Source: Oceanobacillus piezotolerans
Lineage (GTDB): Bacteria; Bacillota; Bacilli; Bacillales; Amphibacillaceae
Direction of reading: 5' to 3'
DNA length: 64,000 nucleotides
Assembly (NCBI RefSeq): GCF_003665065.1
Contig: NZ_RCHR01000001.1
Location: 496,001-560,000, forward strand
Made by a program: the position numbers and the translations under genes. Under the pieces are notes generated by a model. It saw nothing but the letters and a program-made list of their open reading frames with translations. It had not been told where the DNA came from and made no database searches. How positions within the stretch are numbered: position 1 is the first letter of the stretch; each line of letters opens with the position of its first letter. This document shows positions 16,831 through 26,112 of this stretch, one piece after another.

Positions 16831-17808
16831 TTGCAGAAAGAAAAAGTAATTATTATTGGTGGGGGTCCTTGTGGTTTATCATGTGCAATTGAATTACAAC
16901 AGCAAGGTATAGATGCACTTATCATTGAAAAAGGGAATATCGTGAATACGATTTATCATTATCCTACCCATCAAACCTTTTTCAGTTCCAGTGATAAGCT
17001 GGAAATTGGAGACGTTCCGTTTATTACTGAAAATAAAAAGCCAGTTAGAAACCAAGCGCTTGCTTACTACAGGGAAGTAGCCGCTCGTAAGCAATTGAGA
17101 ATGAACACGTTTGAGAAAGTTGTCGATGTAAAGAGCTTTGATGGTGTTTTTCAAGTAGAAACCGTTAACAATACTGAAAGCAGAAGGACATATTTTTCTG
17201 AAAATGTTATTGTTGCAACAGGTTATTATGATCAACCTAATTATATGGAAGTCCCGGGTGAATCATTGAATAAAGTGATGCATTATTTCAAGGAAGCGCA
17301 TCCTTATTATGATAAAAATGTAGTTGTAATTGGAGGAAAGAACTCTGCCGTAGATGCGACGCTAGAGTTACATAAAGCTGGTGCTCATGTTACAGTACTG
17401 TATCGGGGTGAAACTTACTCTAAAAGTATTAAACCTTGGATACTTCCGGAATTTGATTCACTGATTCGAAAAGGAATTGTCAAAATGGTATTTAAGGCAC
17501 AAGTTAAAAACATAACAGACAGCTATGTTGAATATGAAGTAGATGGGAAAAGCTCTCGGATTCATAATGACTTTGTATTTGCTATGACAGGTTACCGTCC
17601 AAATTTACCATTTCTTGAACAGATTGGTGTACAAGTAGATATGAAGACTGGTAAACCATGGTATAACAATGAAACTTATGAGACCAATATTCCCGGTATA
17701 TATATAGCTGGTGTCGTAGCTAGCGGATTTAATAACAATGAAATATTTATTGAAAATGGACGTTTTCACGGCAATTCTATTGCCAATCACATAAGGAAGA
17801 AATCATAG
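16831..17808 (+). CDS. ypdA: Bacillithiol-disulfide reductase YpdA
   Basis: 325-residue FAD-dependent pyridine nucleotide oxidoreductase, the YpdA (Bdr) family that reduces oxidised bacillithiol with NADPH. FAD loop GGGPCGLSCAIE at the N-terminus; second dinucleotide loop VVVIGGKNSAVDATLEL near residue 170. YPTHQTFFSS is characteristic of YpdA. TTG 16831 is chosen over the GTG at 16702: AGAGGAAG lies 8-9 bases upstream and the length fits the family. bshA for bacillithiol synthesis is also in this window. It converges on ansA with a shared terminator. Confidence 0.9.
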   Translation: MQKEKVIIIGGGPCGLSCAIELQQQGIDALIIEKGNIVNTIYHYPTHQTFFSSSDKLEIGDVPFITENKKPVRNQALAYYREVAARKQLRMNTFEKVVDVKSFDGVFQVETVNNTESRRTYFSENVIVATGYYDQPNYMEVPGESLNKVMHYFKEAHPYYDKNVVVIGGKNSAVDATLELHKAGAHVTVLYRGETYSKSIKPWILPEFDSLIRKGIVKMVFKAQVKNITDSYVEYEVDGKSSRIHNDFVFAMTGYRPNLPFLEQIGVQVDMKTGKPWYNNETYETNIPGIYIAGVVASGFNNNEIFIENGRFHGNSIANHIRKKS

Positions 17809-17832
17809 AATAATACTATGATTTCTTTCTTA
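17803..17832. terminator. Bidirectional terminator between ypdA and ansA
   Basis: GAAATCATAG (17803-17812) and CTATGATTTC (17820-17829) form a perfect 10-bp stem with T-rich flanks on both sides. It covers the ypdA stop codon and reaches into the ansA stop codon. Confidence 0.8.
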
Positions 17833-18798
17833 TTCATTTGCAAAAATTTCAGCAAGCCTTTTAAGGTCTTTCGTATGCTCTAGGGCTATCATTAATTTTA
17901 TTCTAGCTTTTGGACCAGATAAACCATTGCCGAAAATTATTCCCATCTCTTTCAGCTGCTTTCCTCCACCAGCATAACCATATGTTGGTTGGACGTATCC
18001 TTTAAAGCTTCTGGATACTAGAACAACTGGGATTTTTGCATTATTTATTTGTTCAAGTACTGGAATGGTTTGTTTTGGCAAGTTCCCCTGACCTAAACCC
18101 TCCACCACAATGCCATCTGGTTTAGCGTTATATATGGCATTCATAAATAGATTATCCATACCAGCGTAGGCTTTAATTAAAAAGACATTCGAACGCAATT
18201 CGGTGATTGGCAGTTTTTTTCTAATAAGGTTATTACGGTGAAAAACAATGGAATCCTTGGTAATCATTCCAATTGGGCCAAATTGGGGACTTTGAAATGT
18301 GGCGACATTACTTGTTGAAGTTTTGGTCACAGTTTCAGCAGGATGAATCTCATCATTCATTACAACCAATACACCTTTTTCCCATGATTGATCCTCACTC
18401 GCAACGCGAATAGAAGTAATAAGGTTATAAAGAGCATCTGAACCAATCTCATTGCTAGAGCGCATTGCTCCAGTAATAATAATCGGCTTTTTTGTGTCAA
18501 TAACTAAATCTAGAAAATAGGCTGTTTCCTCAAGTGTATCTGTTCCGTGCGTTACCACTACTCCGTCATAGTTAGATAAAGCCCAATTGATTTTCTTTGC
18601 CAATTCATGCATATGGGTTGGAGTAATATGCGGAGAAGGCAGATCAAATAGGATATGTTCATTGACATCAATTGGGAAATCCAAATGTTTTGCTATATTT
18701 GCTAACGGATGTTGAGAGGTTGAATTAACTTCACCTGTTTCTTTGTTTTCTAACATGGAAATAGTACCACCAGTATGTATGATAAGGATTTTCTTCAT
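17830..18798 (-). CDS. ansA: L-asparaginase
   Basis: 322-residue type I bacterial asparaginase, hydrolysing L-asparagine to aspartate and ammonia. The two catalytic threonine motifs are HTGGTISM near the N-terminus and VVTHGTDTLEETA near residue 88. The GAMRSSNEIGSDA stretch is also conserved. No signal peptide, so the enzyme is cytoplasmic. ATG 18798 is preferred to the in-frame GTG 18807 because AAGGTG (18810-18805) lies 6 bases before it. The gene lies between ypdA and prsW on the opposite strand, and I do not recall one here in B. subtilis. Confidence 0.9.
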   Translation of the reverse strand: MKKILIIHTGGTISMLENKETGEVNSTSQHPLANIAKHLDFPIDVNEHILFDLPSPHITPTHMHELAKKINWALSNYDGVVVTHGTDTLEETAYFLDLVIDTKKPIIITGAMRSSNEIGSDALYNLITSIRVASEDQSWEKGVLVVMNDEIHPAETVTKTSTSNVATFQSPQFGPIGMITKDSIVFHRNNLIRKKLPITELRSNVFLIKAYAGMDNLFMNAIYNAKPDGIVVEGLGQGNLPKQTIPVLEQINNAKIPVVLVSRSFKGYVQPTYGYAGGGKQLKEMGIIFGNGLSGPKARIKLMIALEHTKDLKRLAEIFANE

Positions 18799-18888
18799 AC
18801 TGAACACCTTCTATATAAAAATTATTATTTTCATACTACTTCCAACATGATACGATAAAATAAGACTGTTGGAAAGAGGTTCTAAAAA

Positions 18889-19527
18889 ATGTTTGCTATA
18901 TTATCTGCAGGTTTAGCACCTACCATAGGATTACTATCATATTTCTATCTAAAAGATAAAGTGACAGAGCCGTTGTCCTTAATTGTAAGGACGTTTATCC
19001 TAGGTGCTTTATTAGTATTCCCAATTATGTTTTTGCAATATGCGTTTGCAGAGGAGAATGTAACAAATAATCCTATTATTCAATCCTTTTTCCTTATCGC
19101 ATTCTTTGAAGAATTTTTTAAATGGTTTATTTTTATGTTTTCTATGTATCGGCATCCAGAATTTAATAATCACTATGATGGGATTGTCTATGCTGTATCC
19201 ATTAGCCTTGGATTTGCAACTGTAGAAAATATATTATACTTAATTACAAATGGAATTGAATATGCTCTATTCCGGGCAGTGTTCCCTGTATCTTCACATG
19301 CTTTATTCGGTGTGATTATGGGATATTATCTTGGTAAAGCAAAGGTAATGCCGGAAAAAAGTAATTGGAATAAAGGTCGAGCATTATTCGCTCCATTCCT
19401 TCTGCATGGAATATATAATTACATATTAATTTCCATTAAAAGTAATTGGATTTATTATTTGTTCCCTTTTATGATTGCACTATGGTTTCTTGCTCTTCGC
19501 CGCGCAAAAAAAGCAAATCAGTGGTAG
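18889..19527 (+). CDS. prsW: Intramembrane protease PrsW
   Basis: 212-residue multi-pass membrane protein of the PrsW family. Conserved elements are AFFEEFFKW (catalytic glutamates), HYDGIVYAVSISLGFATVENILY, and SSHALFGVIMGYY with a conserved histidine. In B. subtilis PrsW makes the first (site-1) cut in anti-sigma factor RsiW after antimicrobial peptide or envelope stress. It precedes sleB, as in B. subtilis. AAAGAGG is present upstream of the ATG. A strong terminator follows. Confidence 0.92.
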   Translation: MFAILSAGLAPTIGLLSYFYLKDKVTEPLSLIVRTFILGALLVFPIMFLQYAFAEENVTNNPIIQSFFLIAFFEEFFKWFIFMFSMYRHPEFNNHYDGIVYAVSISLGFATVENILYLITNGIEYALFRAVFPVSSHALFGVIMGYYLGKAKVMPEKSNWNKGRALFAPFLLHGIYNYILISIKSNWIYYLFPFMIALWFLALRRAKKANQW

Positions 19528-19529
19528 TT

Positions 19530-19566
19530 TATCCCTCCGTTATTAAATATCGGAGGGATATTTTTG
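19530..19566 (+). terminator. Intrinsic terminator after prsW
   Basis: ATCCCTCCG (19531-19539) and CGGAGGGAT (19551-19559) form a perfect 9-bp stem followed by ATTTTTG. Confidence 0.85.
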
Positions 19567-19673
19567 TACATTTAATTTACTCTACATAACATATCAATAC
19601 GATTTATGAATAAAAAGGCAATTTACTCAAAAAATACTCCTACAATATCTTGTTTTTGCAGGAGGAAAAATGA

Positions 19674-20504
19674 ATGATTTCAAAAAAGAGGTTCTTTTTA
19701 TGCTTTATCCTTAGCTTTATGATAGTCGGAATATATGAGGTTGGGCCGAAACAAAATGCAGAAGCATTTAGCAATCAAGTTATCCAGCATGGTGCTGTGG
19801 GTGATGACGTTATCGAACTTCAGGCTAGATTGCAATATTTGGGTTTTTATAACGGGAAAATTGATGGTGTCTTTGGTTGGGGTACATATTGGGCATTGAG
19901 AAATTTTCAATATGAATTTGGACAAGACATTGATGGATTAGCTGGACAAGAAACAAAGCAAAAATTAGTAGATGCTAGCGAATATGATGAGCAGTTTGTA
20001 AAGCAGCAAATCGCAAGAGGGAATAAATTTACCCATTACGGCGGTGTGGAGAGAGAGAAGCAATCAACTAACAGAGGTGGCGGAGGCAATGAAGCAGCTA
20101 CTCCGGCACCTGAGACAACGAATACGGCGGTGAATGTACCACAAGGATACTCGCAGAACGATATTCAATTAATGGCAAATGCTGTCTATGGCGAAGCAAG
20201 AGGAGAGCCTTATGAAGGTCAGGTAGCAGTAGCTGCAGTCATTCTAAATCGAGTAGAAAGCTCTACATTTCCCAATACAGTAGCTGGAGTGATTTTTGAG
20301 CCCCGCGCTTTTACAGCAGTTGCGGATGGGCAAATTTGGTTGACTCCAAATGATCGTGCTCGGGAAGCTGTGCTTGATGCTATTAATGGATGGGATCCAA
20401 CTGGCAATGCACTTTATTATTTCAATCCGGATACAGCTACCTCTGCTTGGATTTGGACGAGACCGCAAATCAAACAAATTGGTAAACATATATTCTGTAA
20501 ATAG
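19674..20504 (+). CDS. sleB: Spore cortex-lytic enzyme SleB
   Basis: 276-residue secreted lytic transglycosylase that cuts spore cortex peptidoglycan at muramic-delta-lactam during germination. It has a signal peptide (about 1-31, ending in AEAF), a peptidoglycan-binding domain (about 38-105, VIELQARLQYLGFY), a Gly/Thr/Pro linker, then the SleB hydrolase domain (about 160-276) with MANAVYGEARGEPYEGQVAV, where the glutamate after YG is the catalytic acid. AGGAGG precedes the ATG. It is followed by ypeB after 17 bases. SleB and YpeB need each other for stable deposition in the spore. Confidence 0.95.
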   Translation: MISKKRFFLCFILSFMIVGIYEVGPKQNAEAFSNQVIQHGAVGDDVIELQARLQYLGFYNGKIDGVFGWGTYWALRNFQYEFGQDIDGLAGQETKQKLVDASEYDEQFVKQQIARGNKFTHYGGVEREKQSTNRGGGGNEAATPAPETTNTAVNVPQGYSQNDIQLMANAVYGEARGEPYEGQVAVAAVILNRVESSTFPNTVAGVIFEPRAFTAVADGQIWLTPNDRAREAVLDAINGWDPTGNALYYFNPDTATSAWIWTRPQIKQIGKHIFCK

Positions 20505-20521
20505 AAAGGTGTGAGAAGCAG

Positions 20522-21865
20522 ATGATAAGATGGATTTTAATTGGTATATTAACTCTTGGTATTGCTGGAACAGCTTTTTGGGGGTATCAGGAACATCAAG
20601 AAAAAAATGCGATTTTAACGCAAGCTGAGAACACGTACCAGCGATCATTTCATGAATTATCGTATTATATGGATTTGTTACATGATGAAATTGGAACAGC
20701 GCTTGCGATGAATTCAGACCAAAGACTATCTCCGCAAATGGTAGAGATATGGCGACTGACTTCTGAGGCTTCTAGTAACGTAGGTCAGTTACCCCTAGGG
20801 TTATTACCATTTAACAAAACAGAAGAGTTCCTTTCTAATATTGGAGACTTTACGTACCGAACAGCGGTTAGAAATCTAGACGATGAACCACTTACGGAAG
20901 AGGAAACCAAAACTTTACAACAATACTATAAACAGTCTAGCGAGATTGAGCAGGAATTAAGAGAAGTGCAGCATTTAGCATTAGAGAACAATTTGAGATG
21001 GATGGATGTACAGCTTGCTTTGGTTAATAATGAAGAGCAGTTGGATAATACAATTATTGATGGATTAAAAACGGTAGAAGATAAAGTAGGTGGTTATTCA
21101 GAAGCCAACATTGACTCTTCAGTAATTGGTATTTCAAATCAACAGAATGAACCATATAAATCCATTACAGGTAAAAAAGTTTCTGAACAAGAAGCTTTAA
21201 ATATTGCCAAAGATTTATTTGAAGTCAAAGATAGTGATAAATTAACCATTGCAGAATCTGGAAAAGGTGCTGATATTCCCATATATAGCGTTTCATATAA
21301 TGGTGATGATAAGCATGCCTATACGGATATTAGTCAACAAGGTGGGAAGCCCTTATCATTATTAATTAATCGTCAAATTAATGAAAATAAGATTAGCTTA
21401 AATGAGGGACTGAAAAAAGCAGAGGAATATGTCAATAGATTGGGTTTTGATGATATGATATTCTTCCGGAGTAGTGAATACGGTAATACGGGTGCTTATT
21501 CTTTCTTATCTAGCCAAGATGGTGTAAGAATATATCCTGATGCTATCGAGGTAAAAGTCGCATTGGATAACGGAGATATCATGGGAATTACCGCAGATAA
21601 TTACTACCGAAACCATAAAGAAAGGGATATACCGGAACCGAAAGTAACAAAAGAAGAGGCAAAGGAAATGGTTAATCCAAATGTAGATATACAAGAAGAG
21701 TACCTTGCTGTGATTGATAATGATTTAGGTGAAGAAGTATTGACTTATGAGTTCTTAGGAACTTATGGTGACGATACTTATCGTATCTTTATCAATGCGC
21801 TAAATGGAATGGAAGAGAAGGTAGAGAAGCTAGGCGGTACAGAAATAAATTATGCGATCAATTAG
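20522..21865 (+). CDS. ypeB: Germination protein YpeB
   Basis: 447-residue protein with an N-terminal signal or anchor (about 5-22), an N-terminal helical domain, and C-terminal PepSY repeats (about 215-445, for example GKKVSEQEALNIAKDLFEV and PEPKVTKEEAKEMVNPNVD). YpeB holds and protects SleB in the dormant spore. The gene is 17 bases downstream of sleB, the standard operon, normally made in the forespore under sigma-G. A terminator begins at its stop codon. Confidence 0.93.
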   Translation: MIRWILIGILTLGIAGTAFWGYQEHQEKNAILTQAENTYQRSFHELSYYMDLLHDEIGTALAMNSDQRLSPQMVEIWRLTSEASSNVGQLPLGLLPFNKTEEFLSNIGDFTYRTAVRNLDDEPLTEEETKTLQQYYKQSSEIEQELREVQHLALENNLRWMDVQLALVNNEEQLDNTIIDGLKTVEDKVGGYSEANIDSSVIGISNQQNEPYKSITGKKVSEQEALNIAKDLFEVKDSDKLTIAESGKGADIPIYSVSYNGDDKHAYTDISQQGGKPLSLLINRQINENKISLNEGLKKAEEYVNRLGFDDMIFFRSSEYGNTGAYSFLSSQDGVRIYPDAIEVKVALDNGDIMGITADNYYRNHKERDIPEPKVTKEEAKEMVNPNVDIQEEYLAVIDNDLGEEVLTYEFLGTYGDDTYRIFINALNGMEEKVEKLGGTEINYAIN

Positions 21866-21893
21866 GGATAGGCAAAAAGCCTTTCCCTTTTTA
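21865..21893 (+). terminator. Intrinsic terminator after ypeB
   Basis: GGGATAGGC pairs with GCCTTTCCC across an AAAAA loop, followed by TTTTT. Confidence 0.7.
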
Positions 21894-22043
21894 CTAATTT
21901 TTGTAATAATAGGTGTAAAAGGTTGTTAAAATAGCCTGGTAAAAATGGCACAGTGAGGTAAGCGCGACAGTATTTTGCTTCTTTACTTTCTTACCTGGGA
22001 TTATGGTTACGATAGAATCTAAAGATTGGCTTGGGGGATTATA

Positions 22044-22700
22044 ATGAAACTAGGGATACAACTGACTATTGAAACAGTAGATATGGACTCGAATCAATTA
22101 AAGAAATACCGCTCGAAAATTATTGAGATAACTGAAGAATATTTAATTATTGATTATCCCATTAGTGTAGATACCAACAAAACAGCATTTCTAGCAAGAG
22201 GTACTCATTTTAAGGCATCATTTGTAGAGAATGAGGTAGTGTACAAATTTAGAAGCAAAATTATTAAGAATGCTAAATTGAAGGTTCCTGCTCTCGCTGT
22301 CAAATACCCTGAAAAAGAACAAATAAAAAAAGTACAACGGAGAGAATTTGTTCGTATCGACACGGCGGTTGATGTCACTGTGCATAGTGTTAACGAATCA
22401 TTTGAGCCAATAGTTACTGTGACATCAGATATTAGTGGAGGCGGTATATCTATTATTATTCCGCATGAAGATTACTTTCAAAAAGGCGATCGTGCCCAGG
22501 TAATGCTGGTTTTACCCATGCTTTCCGGGAGATATTATTATATTAAAGCAGAAGTAGAAGTAGTGATCAATAGGAGTATATCTAATGGGGTAGTTGCGTC
22601 ATCGCTTAAGTTTATATCTATCGAAAAAGATGCTCAACAAAATATTCTACAATTTTGTTTTGAGAAACAGCGAGAAGCGAGGCAAAAAGAATTGATTTAG
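22044..22700 (+). CDS. ypfA: PilZ-domain c-di-GMP receptor YpfA (YcgR-like)
   Basis: 218-residue cytoplasmic protein with an N-terminal YcgR-like domain (about 1-95) and a C-terminal PilZ domain (about 98-210). The c-di-GMP binding motifs are both present: the RxxxR type in QRREFVRID and DISGGGISI. In B. subtilis YpfA binds c-di-GMP and slows flagellar rotation through MotA. ATG 22044 has GGGGGAT 6 bases upstream; the in-frame upstream codons from 22026 overlap that site. Together with cheR it indicates a flagellated cell. Confidence 0.88.
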   Translation: MKLGIQLTIETVDMDSNQLKKYRSKIIEITEEYLIIDYPISVDTNKTAFLARGTHFKASFVENEVVYKFRSKIIKNAKLKVPALAVKYPEKEQIKKVQRREFVRIDTAVDVTVHSVNESFEPIVTVTSDISGGGISIIIPHEDYFQKGDRAQVMLVLPMLSGRYYYIKAEVEVVINRSISNGVVASSLKFISIEKDAQQNILQFCFEKQREARQKELI

Positions 22701-22969
22701 GATAGACCAATATTTTCTTTGTGTGATATGATTAACTATAGGCATGATATAAATAGCATGACTGTTCATTTAAAGGGATTTTTCAATCAATAAATGTATT
22801 AAGGATACTAAAGGATATAAAGCAAAGGTATAAATCTGTTAGTTTTAGTTAATCTCGCTAATCTATTGATTATGAAGATCTGGCGATGCGCAGAATGGCT
22901 GTTTATTGATAGGTCAAGAGTTAAACAGAGGTATATTCAATTTGGTTTTGAGAGGAATGAAGGTTTTAA

Positions 22970-23647
22970 ATGAAAGATTATATTGCAATCGCCATTGATG
23001 GCCCAGCTGCTGCAGGAAAAAGTACAGTAGCTAAAATCGTAGCGGAGACATTGTCCTATGTTTATATCGATACCGGCGCAATGTACCGAGCGATTACTTT
23101 AAAAGCATTACAACAAGATTTGGATTTAAATGATGAAGCTGCTATTTTGGAATTGTTATTACATACAAAAATTGAATTAAATAAACAGGAGAAAAGCCAA
23201 ATCGTCCTGTTGGATAATGAGGATGTAACAAACGATATTCGAACAAGTGAAGTAACTAATAATGTATCTTATGTGGCTAAGCTCCCTAAAGTACGTAAGG
23301 AAATGGTAGAACGTCAACAAGCATTGGCTGATAACCGTGGTGTGGTAATGGATGGGAGAGATATTGGTACTCATGTCCTACCTAAAGCAGAAGTGAAAAT
23401 ATTTCTTGTCGCAAGTGTAGATGAAAGAGCAAAGAGGAGACATGAAGAGAACCTTAAGAGAGGAATTGAATCTTCCTTAGAAGAATTAACGCGGGAGATA
23501 GAGAATCGAGATTTTATTGATTCCAAGAGGGAGACCTCTCCTTTAATTAAAGCAGATGATGCAATAGAATTAGATACTACTTCTCTCTCTATAGATCAAG
23601 TTGTACAAGAAATATTAAATGAGGTTAATCGTTACTTTAACCAATAG
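22970..23647 (+). CDS. cmk: Cytidylate kinase
   Basis: 225-residue CMP/dCMP kinase, converting CMP and dCMP to their diphosphates. The P-loop is GPAAAGKST (residues 10-18). The substrate stretch [10 protein letters not shown], the VMDGRDIGT motif near residue 124 and the [10 protein letters not shown] lid are all visible. The gap before it (22701-22969) is 269 bases and holds no gene I can support. plsC follows after a short gap, the arrangement seen in many Bacilli. Confidence 0.95.
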   Translation: MKDYIAIAIDGPAAAGKSTVAKIVAETLSYVYIDTGAMYRAITLKALQQDLDLNDEAAILELLLHTKIELNKQEKSQIVLLDNEDVTNDIRTSEVTNNVSYVAKLPKVRKEMVERQQALADNRGVVMDGRDIGTHVLPKAEVKIFLVASVDERAKRRHEENLKRGIESSLEELTREIENRDFIDSKRETSPLIKADDAIELDTTSLSIDQVVQEILNEVNRYFNQ

Positions 23648-23666
23648 TTTTTAAAGGAGAATGGAG

Positions 23667-24269
23667 ATGCTCTATAAAGTAGCCAAAACGGTTGTGGCGA
23701 TTTTACTCTTTCCACTATTTCGTATTAAGGTGATTGGAAAAGAAAATATACCTAAGCAAGGACCAGTTTTATTATGTTCTAATCACATTTCCAATTTTGA
23801 TCCACCTGTTGTAGGTATCACTTCAACCCGGGACATTTATTTTATGGCTAAGGGGGAATTATTTGAGAAAAAATTTCTTGGTACTCTATTAAGAGGGATT
23901 CATGCATTTCCTGTTAAGCGTGGTTTAGCAGATAGAAATGCTTTAAGAGAAGGACTAAAAATACTAGAAGATGGACATACGTTAGGTTTGTTCCCCGAGG
24001 GAACGAGAAGTAAAACTGGGGAGATTGGTAAGGCGTTAGCTGGAGCAGGCTTTTTTGCTTTACGCTCTGAAGCAGCAGTTGTACCTTGTGTGATTATCGG
24101 TCCATATAAAGCAGGTTCCCGATTAAAGGTTATCTACGGTAAGCCAATGGATATGGAAAAATACCGTTCCAGTAAAACATCAGCAAAAGACATGGCAGAT
24201 GCTATTATGAAAGAAATAAAATCACTAAAGGAAAAGTATATAGAGGAAACTACTTTACTTGACAAATAA
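23667..24269 (+). CDS. plsC: 1-acyl-sn-glycerol-3-phosphate acyltransferase
   Basis: 200-residue membrane-associated acyltransferase that makes phosphatidic acid from lysophosphatidic acid. Catalytic motif NHISNFD (NHxxxxD) near residue 34; substrate motif LFPEGTRSKTG near residue 110. It has an N-terminal hydrophobic segment. ATG 23667 is chosen because AAAGGAGA ends 6 bases before it; the upstream ATG 23661 touches the ribosome binding site. It lies in a cmk-plsC-ypfD cluster, unlike B. subtilis, where plsC is elsewhere. Confidence 0.92.
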   Translation: MLYKVAKTVVAILLFPLFRIKVIGKENIPKQGPVLLCSNHISNFDPPVVGITSTRDIYFMAKGELFEKKFLGTLLRGIHAFPVKRGLADRNALREGLKILEDGHTLGLFPEGTRSKTGEIGKALAGAGFFALRSEAAVVPCVIIGPYKAGSRLKVIYGKPMDMEKYRSSKTSAKDMADAIMKEIKSLKEKYIEETTLLDK

Positions 24270-24353
24270 ATATAATTATTAGAAGTTATAAAAAGAACAG
24301 ATAAATTTTTTTATAATATATATCTTTTTAATTGGATTTAGGAGGCTATGGTG

Positions 24354-25487
24354 ATGAGTGAAGAAAACAAGGAAATTCAAGAAATTAATGTAGGTGATAC
24401 TATAACAGGAACAGTTGTGAAAATAGAAGATAAACAAGTTCTTGTTGATATCGGCTATAAAACGGAAGGTATTCTGCCAATAAGTGAACTTTCTAGTTTG
24501 CATGTTGAAACTCCTGGTGATGTAGTAAAAGAGGGAGATACGCTTACGCTTCAAGTGAAAAAGGTAGAAGATGATGAAGTTATTGTTTCGAAAAAAGCAG
24601 TAGATGCAGAAAAGGCTTGGAAAGAACTTCAGCAAAAATACGAAAACAATGAAATCTTTGAAACAGAAGTGAAAGAAGTAGTTAAAGGTGGACTTGTTGT
24701 TGATGTGGGATTACGTGGCTTCATCCCTGCATCATTAGTGGAAACTTATTATGTAGAGGATTTCTCAGATTATAAAGGTAAAACTCTTGCAGTTAAAATT
24801 GCAGACTTAAACCCAGAACAAAACCGTATTATCTTGTCTCATCGAGCAGTAGTTGAAGCAGAATTAGATCAAAAGAAAAAAGAATTATTCGAATCCCTTG
24901 AAGCGGGCCAGGTATTAGAAGGTACTGTGCAAAGAATTACAGATTTCGGAGCATTTGTTGATATTGGGGGAGTAGATGGTCTTGTTCATATCTCTCAATT
25001 ATCCCATGAGCATGTCCAAAAGGCTTCTGATGTCGTTTCTGAGGGTGATAAGATAAATGTAGAAGTACTTTCAGTTGACCGTGATAATGAGCGAATATCC
25101 CTTTCTCACAAGAACACACTTCCTGGACCATGGACAAATATCGGAGATCGCATTAAAGTCGGCGATACGCTTGATGGAACAGTGAAGCGTTTAGTGAATT
25201 TTGGTGCTTTCGTTGAAGTACTTCCTGGTGTTGAAGGATTAGTGCATATTTCTCAAATAGCAAATAGACACATCGGAACCCCGCAAGAAGTACTAGAAGT
25301 TGGTCAATCTGTAAAAGTAAAAGTTCTTGATGTAAACGAAGATGAAGAACGTATTTCATTGAGTATAAAAGAGCTAGAACAAGAGCAGGAAGAAAAGGAA
25401 TATAAGCAATACGAAAAAGATGATGAACAAACAGGTTTCCACTTAGGTGATCTAATTGGTGATAAACTAGATAAATATAAGAAATAA
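24354..25487 (+). CDS. ypfD: S1-domain RNA-binding protein YpfD (RpsA-like)
   Basis: 377 residues with four S1 RNA-binding domains in a row (about 12-85, 100-170, 185-258 and 270-345). The third and fourth carry near-repeats such as GTVQRITDFGAFVDIGGVDGLVHISQ and GTVKRLVNFGAFVEVLPGVEGLVHISQ. The tail is charged and probably disordered. It is often annotated as ribosomal protein S1 homologue, but Bacilli do not need S1 for most initiation. ATG 24354 has TAGGAGG 8 bases upstream; ATG 24348 is too close to it. Confidence 0.9.
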   Translation: MSEENKEIQEINVGDTITGTVVKIEDKQVLVDIGYKTEGILPISELSSLHVETPGDVVKEGDTLTLQVKKVEDDEVIVSKKAVDAEKAWKELQQKYENNEIFETEVKEVVKGGLVVDVGLRGFIPASLVETYYVEDFSDYKGKTLAVKIADLNPEQNRIILSHRAVVEAELDQKKKELFESLEAGQVLEGTVQRITDFGAFVDIGGVDGLVHISQLSHEHVQKASDVVSEGDKINVEVLSVDRDNERISLSHKNTLPGPWTNIGDRIKVGDTLDGTVKRLVNFGAFVEVLPGVEGLVHISQIANRHIGTPQEVLEVGQSVKVKVLDVNEDEERISLSIKELEQEQEEKEYKQYEKDDEQTGFHLGDLIGDKLDKYKK

Positions 25488-25494
25488 CAAAGGA

Positions 25495-25553
25495 CAAAGG
25501 GTGTGCCAAAAAGGGTAAGTAACTTATCTTTTTGAGCTCATCCTCTTTTTTAT
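25495..25553 (+). terminator. Possible terminator after ypfD
   Basis: Two imperfect pairings exist: AAAAAGGGTAAG with CTTATCTTTTT, and the longer AGGGTGTGC with GAGCTCATCCT. A long T-rich run (CTTTTTTATTT) follows. Confidence 0.45.
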
Positions 25554-25608
25554 TTAGTTAGTTTTTTGACGTTAAATAAGTTCAAACTGAGCGGTTAATA
25601 AAAAAATG

Positions 25609-26002
25609 CTGATTAACTGAATTCAGAAGATGTTTGATGAATAAATCTAAACACACACACTGGAAACAAGCGCTCGTGATTTCCGCTACGGGCAGTACGC
25701 TTTCCGCGGGCAACGCCTTAGCCTCCTCGGAAGAAAACCGCTTCCTGCGGGGTCTTCGGCTGTTGCTTTTCCCGCAGGAGTCGACTGCCCTTCGCTCCAA
25801 TCACTTCATGTTTAATAGTTTCTCCTTATACATTGTTTAAAAGCACAAACCAGCGGAGGAAATACACGAAGACTCCTGTGGGAGGAGAAGCCTAGTTGAG
25901 ACCCCGCAGTGCGTTAGCACGAGGAGGCTCAACAGCGCCCGCGGAAAGCGTAGTGTATTTCCGGAGCGGATTTTACGCACTAACTTGAATTAAACTAATT
26001 AG
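25609..26002. repeat. GC-rich palindromic repeat, copy 2 (short form, 394 bp)
   Basis: This fills most of the ypfD-yphA gap and is the compact relative of 8621-9139, in the same orientation. Outer arms: CTGATTAACTGAATTCAG (25609-25626) against the 26 bases at 25977-26002, imperfect. Inner arms: TACGCTTTCCGCGGGC (25696-25711) with its exact complement at 25937-25952; AGCCTCCTCG (25720-25729) with 25920-25929; CCCGCAGGAGTC (25771-25782) with 25871-25882, one wobble. A local hairpin pairs 25743-25751 with 25771-25779. An alternative pairing of CTGCGGGGTCT (25745-25755) with 25899-25909 competes with it. The whole unit could form one long cruciform or RNA hairpin. Confidence 0.85.
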
Positions 26003-26112
26003 AAATCTATCTAAAAAAAGCGTAACAATAAGTAAGGCTTTGCCAATGGCTCTGTTTCTGTATACAATTTCCAATTTCTAGCAATAATGGCTAGTAATGG
26101 GAGGTGTGTATA

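Noticed and set aside
19607-19639. Possible sigma-G promoter upstream of sleB (TGAATAA ... AATACTC)
   Set aside because: sleB is expected to be sigma-G dependent, but the spacing is about 20 bases and the -10 is poor. Not strong enough to list as a feature.
24279-24635. 118-codon minus-strand frame opposite the start of ypfD
   Set aside because: Low-complexity Phe/Tyr/Ile-rich translation antisense to a clear S1-domain gene; no ribosome binding site.
25582-25840. Open reading frames on both strands in the second repeat copy
   Set aside because: Same reason: they follow the repeat, have no start signals, and are not tied to any known family.
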